In this document: positions 29,296 to 36,671 of the stretch, piece after piece
How positions within the stretch are numbered: the stretch's first letter is position 1
Layout of the letters: each line of letters starts with the position of its first letter
Assembly (NCBI RefSeq): GCF_947487305.1
Contig: NZ_CANKWH010000002.1
Coordinates: 186,001-250,000, forward strand
Source: an uncultured Paracoccus sp.
Lineage (GTDB): Bacteria; Pseudomonadota; Alphaproteobacteria; Rhodobacterales; Rhodobacteraceae
Length of the DNA stretch: 64,000 bases
Direction: 5' to 3'
Notes under the pieces: generated by a model
Seen by the model: only the letters and a program-made list of their open reading frames with translations
What the model was told of the DNA's origin: nothing
Databases searched by the model: none
Position numbers and translations under genes: made by a program

Positions 29296-29335
29296 TTCTA
29301 TGTCTAGACTTATTGCTGTTCTATGTCTAAACTTA
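29296..29335. promoter_or_regulatory. Twin HutC-type operators between hutI and hutF
   Basis: Two 17-bp direct repeats TTCTATGTCTARACTTA lie at 29296-29312 and 29319-29335, 23 bp apart. Their centres are GTCTAGAC (29302-29309, a perfect 8-bp palindrome) and GTCTAAAC (29325-29332). The known HutC-subfamily consensus GTMTAKAC fits the first exactly and the second with one change. They sit between divergent hutI and hutF, so HutC could repress both transcripts. Confidence 0.8.
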
Positions 29336-29372
29336 ATCGCAGTCAATCACCGGATGGCAGATAGAGGGCAAG

Positions 29373-30737
29373 ATGGTCGAGCTATGGGCGGAACGGGCGC
29401 TTTTGCCCGAGGGTTGGGCAGAGGCGGTGCGGGTCGAGCTGACCCCCGAGGGCCGCATCGGCGCGGTCACGCCCGGCGCGGCGCCCGCGGGCCAGCGGGT
29501 CGAACTGCTGCTGCCCGCCATGGCGAACCTTCACTCCCATGCCTTCCAGCGGGCGATGGCCGGCCTCAGCGAAGCGCGCGGGCCCGAGCCGCGCGACACC
29601 TTCTGGACCTGGCGGCAGATCATGTACCGCTTTCTCGACCACCTGACGCCCGAGGATGTCGAGGCGATCGCTGCGCTGGTGCAGATGGAGATGCTGGAAG
29701 CCGGCTATGCCACCAATGTCGAGTTTCACTATCTGCATCACCGCCCCGGCGGCGGCGCCTATGACAATCTGGGCGAAATGTCCGAACGCATCGCGGCGGC
29801 GGCATCGCAGACGGGTATCGGCCTGACCCTTCTGCCGGTGCATTACCAGTTCGGCGGCGTCGACCGCCGCCCGCTTGGCCCCGGTCAGGCGCGCTTCGGC
29901 ACCGATCCGGACGGCTTCGCCCGGCTGATGGACGCCGCCGAGGCGGCCCTTGCCCCCCTGCCCGCTGATACCGGCATCGGCGTCGCGCCGCATTCGCTGC
30001 GCGCGGTCAGCCCCGAGGCGCTGTCGCTCTGCACGACCCTGCGCCCCGGCCGCCCGCTGCACATGCATCTGGCCGAGCAGGTCCCCGAGATCGAGGAAAT
30101 TCAGGCCGCCTATGGCCGCCGCCCGGTCGAATGGCTGCTGGATCATCACGCGCCCGACCCGAACTGGACACTGATCCACCTCACCCACATGACTGAGGAC
30201 GAAACCCGCCGCCTTGCCGCCACCGGCGCGGTTGCCGGCCTGTGTCCGCTGACCGAATCGAGCCTCGGTGACGGCATCTTCAACGGCACCATCTGGCGCG
30301 AGGCCGGCGGGCGCTTGGGCTTAGGTTCGGACAGCAATATCCGCATCTCGCTGGTCGAGGAATTGCGCACGCTGGAATACAGCCAGCGCCTGCGCGACCG
30401 GGCGCGCGCGATCCTCGCCACGCCCGAGCGATCGACCGGGCGGGTGCTCTACGAGGCCGGGCTGGACGGCGGTGCCACGGCGGCAGGGCGCGAGACCGGG
30501 GCGATCCGCCCGGGTCTCTGGGCCGATCTCTGCGCCGTCTCGCTGCAGAACCCGGTCATGGCGGGCCGCGCGGGCGATCAGATGCTGGACAGCCTGATCT
30601 TTGCCGGCGGCGACGGGCTGATCCGCGATGTCTGGGCCGCTGGCCGCCATATGGTCCGGGATGGCCGTCATATCCGGCGCGAGGCGATCACCTCGGCCTA
30701 TCTGCGGACCATGGCCAGCCTGTCGGAGCGGATGTGA
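29373..30737 (+). CDS. hutF: Formimidoylglutamate deiminase
   Basis: HutF deiminates formiminoglutamate to N-formylglutamate and ammonia, feeding HutG. The 454-aa amidohydrolase shows ANLHSHAFQRAMAGL (metal ligands), DTFWTWRQIMYRFL, VEFHYLHH, GVAPHSLRAVSPEAL, MHLAEQVPEIEE and GLGSDSNIRISLVEELR. It overlaps hutC by 4 nt and is divergent from the rest of the pathway. Confidence 0.95.
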   Translation: MVELWAERALLPEGWAEAVRVELTPEGRIGAVTPGAAPAGQRVELLLPAMANLHSHAFQRAMAGLSEARGPEPRDTFWTWRQIMYRFLDHLTPEDVEAIAALVQMEMLEAGYATNVEFHYLHHRPGGGAYDNLGEMSERIAAAASQTGIGLTLLPVHYQFGGVDRRPLGPGQARFGTDPDGFARLMDAAEAALAPLPADTGIGVAPHSLRAVSPEALSLCTTLRPGRPLHMHLAEQVPEIEEIQAAYGRRPVEWLLDHHAPDPNWTLIHLTHMTEDETRRLAATGAVAGLCPLTESSLGDGIFNGTIWREAGGRLGLGSDSNIRISLVEELRTLEYSQRLRDRARAILATPERSTGRVLYEAGLDGGATAAGRETGAIRPGLWADLCAVSLQNPVMAGRAGDQMLDSLIFAGGDGLIRDVWAAGRHMVRDGRHIRREAITSAYLRTMASLSERM

Positions 30738-31438
30738 CAGCGGGCCCCACAGCCCCCAAGGCGCAGCTGATCGCCGCCGAGGTGCGCCGCCGTATCGTCG
30801 AGCGCGAATGGCTGCAGGGCGACCGCATCCCCGACGAGGCCGATCTGGCGGTGGAATTCGGCGCGGCGCGGGCGACGGTGAACAAGGCGCTGCAACTGCT
30901 GGCGGATGAGGGCCTCTTGGACCGCAAGCGGCGTGCGGGCACCCGCATCGCCGTCAACCCGGTGCGCAAGGCCACCTTCTCGATCCCCATTGTGCGCGAG
31001 CAGATCGAGGCCGAGGGCATGGCCTATAGTCACCGGGTCATCGCCCAACGCGACAGCCCGATCCCCGGGGACGTGGCGGCGCGGACCGGCCTGCCCGAAG
31101 GCAGCCTCCTGACCCATCTGCGCGCCGTCCATTACGGCGACGGCAAGCCTTTCCAGTTCGAGGATCGCTGGATCAACCGCACCGCCCTGCCGCAGGTGGC
31201 GGGTGCCGATTTTCGCGCGCTGAACGCCAATGAATGGCTGGTGCAGAACGCCCCCTATCTTCATGCCGATGTCGAGTTCTCTGCCGCCAATGCCGATGCC
31301 CGCGATGCGCGGATGTTGCAGGTCCGGCGCGGTCAGGCGCTGTTGATCCTGCACCGCACGACATGGAACGACCTCGGCCCGATCACCACCGTCCGGCTGG
31401 CCTGCCATCCGGGCTACGTGATGAGCGCGGCAAGCTGA
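30734..31438 (+). CDS. hutC: GntR-family histidine utilisation repressor HutC
   Basis: A 234-aa GntR/HutC-subfamily repressor. The winged helix-turn-helix spans about 14-75 (LQGDRIPDEADLAVEFGAARATVNKALQLLADEGLL). The UTRA effector domain follows (LLTHLRAVHYGDGKPFQFEDRWINRTALPQV). In this family urocanate is the usual inducer. The start is a GTG overlapping the hutF stop (GTGA), so repressor and HutF are made from one transcript controlled by the twin operators upstream of hutF. Confidence 0.94.
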   Translation: MTAGPTAPKAQLIAAEVRRRIVEREWLQGDRIPDEADLAVEFGAARATVNKALQLLADEGLLDRKRRAGTRIAVNPVRKATFSIPIVREQIEAEGMAYSHRVIAQRDSPIPGDVAARTGLPEGSLLTHLRAVHYGDGKPFQFEDRWINRTALPQVAGADFRALNANEWLVQNAPYLHADVEFSAANADARDARMLQVRRGQALLILHRTTWNDLGPITTVRLACHPGYVMSAAS

Positions 31439-31444
31439 ACGGAC

Positions 31445-32377
31445 CTAACCGGCGAGGTGTGGAAAATAGCTGCCGGCCAGATCCTCGATCGCCTGCGCCA
31501 CGCGCAGCGTCGCGGCATCGGGCTTGGCGGCGGCGGGACGGACCAGGTACCATTGCCGCATCAACGGCAGCCCGCTGCCCCTGAGCGCCACCAGCCGGCC
31601 CATCTGCAATTCCTCGCTGCAAGTATGCAGCGACAAGAGCGCGATCCCCATGCCGGCCATGACCGCCTGCTTGATCGTCTCGTTCGAATCCATGGTGATC
31701 AGCTGCGGCTCGATCCCCTCACCCAGACGGTCGAAGTAGCGCATCATCAGGTCACGCGTGCCCGAGCCGCTTTCGCGTGCCAGAAAGGTCTCCTCCATCA
31801 GCATCGCCGGGTCGAACCCATCGGTTGCCGCCAGCCGGTGGCCGGGCGGCAGGATGATGCCATGAGGATGTGCGCCCAAGGGCACCGAGACGACCTTCGG
31901 CTCGCTTGGCGGGCGGCCCATCACCGCCAGATCGGTCGTGCCCTGGTCCAGATCGGCGATCACCTGCTGGCGGTTGCCGACCCGCAGGCTGACCTCGACC
32001 TCGGGCGCCTGCTGGCGCAGCGCCAAGACCAGCCGCGGGGCGAAATACTTGCCGGTCGAAACCACGCTCAGCCGCACATGGCCGTTATAGCCGCGGGTCA
32101 TCGCCGCGATCTCGGCGCCAACCTGCGACAGGTTGCCCTCGATCCGCCGCGCCACCCGCTCCATCGCCACGCCTGCCGCCGTCAGGCTGAACCCGTCCGC
32201 TGCCCCACCCCGGACCAGCAGCGCCTGCCCCACCGCCTCTTCCAGCTTGCGGATCTGGCTGTGGATCGCCGGCGTCGTCTGGTTCAGCACCCCTGCCGCG
32301 CCGGTCAGCGACCCCTGTTCGGCCACCGCGATCAGCGCCCGAAGCTGTTTCAGGGTGATGGCAGAGATCTGCGACAT
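31445..32377 (-). CDS. cbbR: LysR-type regulator, CbbR-like
   Basis: A 310-aa LysR regulator: N-terminal HTH (TLKQLRALIAVAEQGSLTGAAGVLNQTTPAIHSQIRKLEEAVGQ, about 8-52), then the periplasmic-binding-fold effector domain (VRLSVVSTGKYFAPRLV; DLAVMGRPP; ETFLARESGSGTRDLM). These segments and its position divergent from Calvin-cycle genes identify it as CbbR, which in other bacteria activates cbb genes in response to phosphorylated intermediates. The gene name rests partly on context. Confidence 0.85.
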   Translation of the reverse strand: MSQISAITLKQLRALIAVAEQGSLTGAAGVLNQTTPAIHSQIRKLEEAVGQALLVRGGAADGFSLTAAGVAMERVARRIEGNLSQVGAEIAAMTRGYNGHVRLSVVSTGKYFAPRLVLALRQQAPEVEVSLRVGNRQQVIADLDQGTTDLAVMGRPPSEPKVVSVPLGAHPHGIILPPGHRLAATDGFDPAMLMEETFLARESGSGTRDLMMRYFDRLGEGIEPQLITMDSNETIKQAVMAGMGIALLSLHTCSEELQMGRLVALRGSGLPLMRQWYLVRPAAAKPDAATLRVAQAIEDLAGSYFPHLAG

Positions 32378-32466
32378 TAATTTCTTTCTAATTTGGCTAT
32401 CATCTTTTTAAATTTCATGGAATTGAGGCCCGTGCAAGCACTGTTGCGGTGAGGGGAGGACGCATC
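32378..32466. promoter_or_regulatory. cbbR/cbbF intergenic region
   Basis: This AT-richer stretch contains TAA (32378), TAA (32389) and TCA (32400) spaced exactly 11 bp apart, i.e. TNA-N8-TNA-N8-TNA, resembling the TNA-N7-TNA LysR/CbbR recognition pattern but with one extra spacer base. In AT-rich DNA such triplets can arise by chance. Confidence 0.35.
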
Positions 32467-33471
32467 ATGCCACGCCATCTGGATCACCTGCCCGCTGCGA
32501 CGCCTGACGACTTGGCCGAGGTGCTGGACCGGCTGGCCGGGCTGGGCATCGCCCTTGCCGCCCGCATCGCCCGCAATGGCCTGTCCGAAGACCTCGGCGC
32601 GGCTGACGGCGGGGTCAATGCCAGCGGCGACCGGCAGACGGCGCTGGACCTGATCGCCGATGGCATGGCGCAGGTGGTGCTTGCGGGATCGGCGGTGCGC
32701 TTCTTTGCCTCGGAGGAGCAGGCAAAGCTGGTCGAGATCAACCCGGATGGCACACTTGCGCTGGTCATCGACCCGCTGGACGGCGCGCTGAACATCGACG
32801 GCAACGCCCCGCTCGGCACGATCTTCGGGATCTACCCGGCAGAAGCAACGGGTGACGCCAGCGTGCTGCGCCCGGCGCGCGAGCTTCTGGTCTCGGGCTA
32901 TGTCATCTATGGCCCGCAATGCGGGATGATGCTGCGCATCGGCGACGGCAAGACCCGCAAATATGTGCTGGACAGCGGCACCGAGCAGTTCCGCGACCTC
33001 GGCTCCCTGCCCGACATGCCGCTGGAGATGCCGGAATACGCCATCAATGCCGCCAATTACCGCCACTGGCCCGCGCCGATCCGCAGCTTCATCGACGACC
33101 GGCTGGCCGGCAACGAGGGCCCGCTTGGCCATGATTTCAACATGCGCTGGATCGCCGCGCTGGTGGCCGAGACCCATCGCATCCTGACCCGCGGCGGCAT
33201 CTACCTTTACCCGGGCGACAGTCGCAAGGGATACGAGGCAGGCCGATTGCGGCTGGTCTATGAATGCGGCCCCATCGCCCACCTGGTCGAGGGTGCCGGC
33301 GGGCGCGCCAGCGATGGCGTCCGGCCGATCCTCGACCTCGAGCCCACCTCACTGCACCAGCGCACGCCCTTTGTCTTCGGCAGCGCCAACCAGGTTGCGC
33401 GGGTGGCCACGCATCACGACCTGCCCGAAGATGAAAGTGCGCTGTTCGGGCGGCGCGGCCTGTTTCGCTGA
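32467..33471 (+). CDS. cbbF: Class I fructose-1,6-bisphosphatase
   Basis: The enzyme dephosphorylates fructose 1,6-bisphosphate (gluconeogenesis or Calvin cycle). The 334-aa protein has the metal-binding ASEEQ at 81-85, VIDPLDGALNID at 100-111 and the C-terminal ligands in LVYECGPIAHLVEGAGG. The ATG at 32467 follows GGGGAGG by 8 nt and is preferred to the GTG at 32449. It stands between divergent cbbR and co-directional cbbP. Confidence 0.92.
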   Translation: MPRHLDHLPAATPDDLAEVLDRLAGLGIALAARIARNGLSEDLGAADGGVNASGDRQTALDLIADGMAQVVLAGSAVRFFASEEQAKLVEINPDGTLALVIDPLDGALNIDGNAPLGTIFGIYPAEATGDASVLRPARELLVSGYVIYGPQCGMMLRIGDGKTRKYVLDSGTEQFRDLGSLPDMPLEMPEYAINAANYRHWPAPIRSFIDDRLAGNEGPLGHDFNMRWIAALVAETHRILTRGGIYLYPGDSRKGYEAGRLRLVYECGPIAHLVEGAGGRASDGVRPILDLEPTSLHQRTPFVFGSANQVARVATHHDLPEDESALFGRRGLFR

Positions 33472-33489
33472 GCTGACCGGAGACCAGAC

Positions 33490-34365
33490 ATGAGCAAGAA
33501 ATTCCCCATCATCTCGGTCATCGGCGCCTCGGGCTCGGGCACCTCGACGGTCAAGGGCACCTTCGACCAGATCTTCCGGCGCGAGGGGGTCAAGGCGATC
33601 TCGGTCGAGGGCGATTCCTTCCACCGCTATTCCCGCACCGAGATGAAGGCCGAATTGCGCCGCCGCTTCGAGGCGGGCGATCACACCTTCAGCCATTTCT
33701 CTTACGAGGCCAACGAACTCGAGGAACTGGAACGGACCTTCCGCGAATTCGGCGAGACCGGCACCGGCCGCACCCGGCATTATGTCCATGACGCCAAGGA
33801 AGCCGACCGCCATGGCGTGCCGCCGGGCGAGTTCACTGCCTGGACACCCTTCGACAGCGATGCGGACCTGTTGTTCTACGAGGGGCTGCATGGCTGCGTC
33901 TCGAATGGCGAGGTCGACCTGCCGCCGCTCTGCGATCTGAAGATCGGCGTGGTGCCGGTGATGAACCTCGAATGGATCCAGAAGATCCACCGCGACCGCG
34001 AAAGCCGGGGCTATTCGACCGAGGCCGTGACCGACACGATCCTGCGCCGGATGCATGCCTATGTGCATTGCGTCTGCCCGCAATTCACCGCCACCGACAT
34101 CAATTTCCAACGCGTGCCGGTGGTCGATACCTCGAACCCGTTCATCGCGCGCTGGATACCCACCTCGGATGAAAGTCTCGTGGTGATCCGTTTCCGCAGC
34201 CCGCGCGGGATCGACTTTCCCTACCTGGTGTCGATGATCCACGGCTCGTGGATGAGCCGCGCCAATTCCATCGTCATCCCCGGCAACAAGCAGGATCTGG
34301 CGATGCAGCTGATCCTGACCCCGCTGATCGAGCGCCTGGTCTCGACCGCCCGACGACTGCGATGA
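33490..34365 (+). CDS. cbbP: Phosphoribulokinase (proteobacterial type)
   Basis: PRK phosphorylates ribulose 5-phosphate to the RuBisCO substrate. The 291-aa protein has the P-loop GASGSGTST at 12-20, the EGDSFHRYSRTEMK segment, LLFYEGLHGCV with the catalytic acid region, and NFQRVPVVDTSNPF. It belongs to the short, octameric bacterial class. GGAGACCAGAC precedes the start. Downstream the Calvin genes stop: the next gene is on the opposite strand 6 nt away, and no rbcL/cbbL is in the window. Confidence 0.94.
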   Translation: MSKKFPIISVIGASGSGTSTVKGTFDQIFRREGVKAISVEGDSFHRYSRTEMKAELRRRFEAGDHTFSHFSYEANELEELERTFREFGETGTGRTRHYVHDAKEADRHGVPPGEFTAWTPFDSDADLLFYEGLHGCVSNGEVDLPPLCDLKIGVVPVMNLEWIQKIHRDRESRGYSTEAVTDTILRRMHAYVHCVCPQFTATDINFQRVPVVDTSNPFIARWIPTSDESLVVIRFRSPRGIDFPYLVSMIHGSWMSRANSIVIPGNKQDLAMQLILTPLIERLVSTARRLR

Positions 34366-34371
34366 GCCCGC

Positions 34372-35775
34372 TCAGACCTTCAGGTCGGGAAAGCTGACCG
34401 CGCCGTTCCACGAGAGATAGTGGAACGAGCCGTTCTCCTCGGTATCGACCTGAACCGTCCGCGACATGAGCCAGGTCTTGACCCCGAGGCCGCCATCGCC
34501 CGCGCGCGGGATCTGGCCAAGCGAGACCCCCAGCGAAACGAAGCCCGCAACGATGGCCGAGGCGGCCGAGGTGCCGCCGAAACGGCAGAAATACGAGCCG
34601 AATTCGCGCAGCCCGTCGGCCGGTTCGGCGCTGGAGAAGGGACCGTGGGAATAGCCGTGGCGCCCCGGCACATCGGTCGAGACGATCTCGAAATGCGAGA
34701 AGCTGCCATTCTCGTTCTCGGCCGGGCTGCGCCGGTCGGGGAAATCGGCATCCTGTTCATCCAGCCGCACCGAAACCCGGTCATAGGTCTCGCCATCATT
34801 GCTGGGGGCCATGACGGTGATGCCCTGAGAGGTCGAATAACCGGCGACCAGGCCCTTGGCGTTCACCGCGCCAACCGAGATGATGCCGTTATAATCACTG
34901 GCCAGGTTGGCCGGATAGATGCCACCGACCTCCTGGAAATTTCCGGCGGCGCAGATGATCGGGCGGCGCATCGACACCGCGACCAGCAGCTGCGCCAACT
35001 CCTCCCACAGCGCGCGTTCCCGCGCGGTGGGCCGCGCCGGCAGCGCCGCTTCCAGCAGGTCGAGATCGACCGGGATGGCGCCAAGCGTGCGGAACGGATC
35101 GGGGAACGAGCGCGGGATCAGGATGACCGAGGCATCGATGACCTCGGCATAAAGCAGCGCGAGGATCAGCGCCTCGGGATCGGTGTCGAAATTGGTCGAG
35201 ATCGGCACCAGCTCGCAGAAGGGATCGGTGCCGCAATAGGGCAGCGGCACGTCGATCTCGGCGGGGTCCTGACCTTGATAGTCTGGCGCGATCTGCATGA
35301 TCGCCGGACGCGCGCCGACCAGCCCGGCAATGGCCGTGCCGTGGTTCGAGAAATCGGCCGAGGTGGTGGGCGCGACGCCGTTCACATGCGCCGCCGCGCC
35401 GGGCGACAGCCGGTCGATCAGCTCGCGCAGCAGGGCAAGGCTGCCCGGCAGGTCATCGGCAATGTCGGTTTCAAGGTTGCTCGGGATCGAGGGAGCGGCC
35501 AGCGCCTCGCCCAGATAGGGAAAGGCCCCCAGCCGGTTCGAGAAGAAGTCGATGGCCAGTTTGTCGTTCACCGCCCCTTTCAGGCAGGGATGGTTCACCG
35601 CGACCGAGGTGTCGATGATGGCCACCCGGCTGACCTTGGCATCCGCCGGCGGGCGGGCGCCGTCGCGCAGCGCATCCAGCACGCCGATGCTTTCCAGATG
35701 CCAGAGCGCAGCATATTCGGGATAGATCTCGGACCCCTGCGGCATGGGCTTGGCAACGGGGATCATCATATCCAT
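34372..35775 (-). CDS. S8 (subtilisin-like) serine protease without signal peptide
   Basis: A 467-aa protein with a complete subtilase triad: Asp55 in VAIIDTSV, His145 in FSNHGTAIAGLVG and Ser403 in FGGTSAASAIVAGF, plus the oxyanion Asn279 in CAAGNF. There is no signal peptide or membrane helix, so it is predicted cytoplasmic, unusual for S8 enzymes. Long insertions separate Asp and His (about 90 residues) and the middle of the domain. It is the third gene of a tight regulator/PAP2/protease unit, its start overlapping the PAP2 gene by 10 nt (ATGs at 35775, 35769 and 35766 are all possible). Substrate unknown. Confidence 0.85.
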   Translation of the reverse strand: MDMMIPVAKPMPQGSEIYPEYAALWHLESIGVLDALRDGARPPADAKVSRVAIIDTSVAVNHPCLKGAVNDKLAIDFFSNRLGAFPYLGEALAAPSIPSNLETDIADDLPGSLALLRELIDRLSPGAAAHVNGVAPTTSADFSNHGTAIAGLVGARPAIMQIAPDYQGQDPAEIDVPLPYCGTDPFCELVPISTNFDTDPEALILALLYAEVIDASVILIPRSFPDPFRTLGAIPVDLDLLEAALPARPTARERALWEELAQLLVAVSMRRPIICAAGNFQEVGGIYPANLASDYNGIISVGAVNAKGLVAGYSTSQGITVMAPSNDGETYDRVSVRLDEQDADFPDRRSPAENENGSFSHFEIVSTDVPGRHGYSHGPFSSAEPADGLREFGSYFCRFGGTSAASAIVAGFVSLGVSLGQIPRAGDGGLGVKTWLMSRTVQVDTEENGSFHYLSWNGAVSFPDLKV

Positions 35776-36671
35776 TCCTTCTGGGCGGCAAGCATCTGGT
35801 CGCGGCAGACCACCTCGAGCACCGGCATCAGCATCCGCGCCAGATCATGGCCGGCGCGGGTGTCGGCGGCGTAATGCAGCCCCGCCCATTCCCGGTTCTC
35901 GGCCACGCGGCGGGCGCGCAGGAACAGTTCCGAACTGGCCGGATGCTCGGGAATGATCCGCGACAGGGTGAAGGCCACGGCGAAGGACTGGAAGGAATGG
36001 TTGCTGGGATAGGAGGAATGCGGCGGATTGGGCAGGAAGGGTCGCAGGCGCGGCTCGACATTGTTCGGGCGCGGCGCGTTGAAGCGGTTCTTGTAGCGCA
36101 AACCTATCTCGTCGCAGAGCAAGACCACCAGATAGACCAGCGCCACCGTCGCCTCGTAGCCGGCCACCTCCTCGATCCCGAGGGGGCGCAGATAGGCCGA
36201 CAACTCAAGCTGGCTCTGGGTGATGATCTCGTCGCGCCGCATCGCCTCGGCCGGCCCGTGCAGCAGCACCTGCTTGCGCAGCATCTCGATCGCCTCGGCC
36301 TGCAGTTGCGCGGGCGCGGGCGGCAGGTCGATCGGCAGGTTGACCCAGTCCCTTTCCCGCGCATAGAGCGCCGCGCGCTCCTGCCACGGCTCCAGCGCCA
36401 GCCCGCCCTGGTTGGTCGCGGCGGCGGCGTTGCGATTGCGGTTCCGGTTGCGATTGCGGTTGCGGTTCAGGCTCGACCGGGCCGAGCGGTTCATCGACAA
36501 GAGCGTCCCCAGCGATCCGCCGGCGGTAGTGCCGCGCGTCTCCAGCGTCGGGAAGCCGGCATCGCCAAGGGACAGCGCGACGCCGCGCAGGATCAGCCCG
36601 GTCGAGGTGACGACCAGCTCTGTCCGCTTCAACAAATCCAGGTCCGTGGACACCACCGGAACCTCCCTCAT
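35766..36671 (-). CDS. PAP2 / vanadium haloperoxidase-fold protein
   Basis: The 301-aa protein carries the full PAP2/haloperoxidase vanadate- or phosphate-binding triplet: Lys194-x6-Arg201-Pro, Pro222-Ser-Asn-His225 and Arg260-x5-His266-x3-Asp270. Unlike membrane PAP2 phosphatases it lacks clear transmembrane helices apart from one moderately hydrophobic stretch (174-187) and has no signal peptide, so it resembles soluble vanadium-dependent haloperoxidases or acid phosphatases. Residues 69-81 are an uninterrupted Asn-Arg alternating tract. It overlaps the regulator upstream by 4 nt (ATGA) and the S8 gene downstream. Halide versus phosphate chemistry cannot be decided from sequence. Confidence 0.8.
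   Translation of the reverse strand: MREVPVVSTDLDLLKRTELVVTSTGLILRGVALSLGDAGFPTLETRGTTAGGSLGTLLSMNRSARSSLNRNRNRNRNRNRNAAAATNQGGLALEPWQERAALYARERDWVNLPIDLPPAPAQLQAEAIEMLRKQVLLHGPAEAMRRDEIITQSQLELSAYLRPLGIEEVAGYEATVALVYLVVLLCDEIGLRYKNRFNAPRPNNVEPRLRPFLPNPPHSSYPSNHSFQSFAVAFTLSRIIPEHPASSELFLRARRVAENREWAGLHYAADTRAGHDLARMLMPVLEVVCRDQMLAAQKEWI
36429..36467 (-). repeat. (Asn-Arg)n coding microsatellite
   Basis: Thirteen codons alternate Asn and Arg, encoded by near-perfect 6-base units (AAYCGC with occasional AATCGC/AACCGG). The tract lies in the N-terminal, probably disordered part of the PAP2-fold protein. Unit-length change would keep the frame. Confidence 0.85.
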
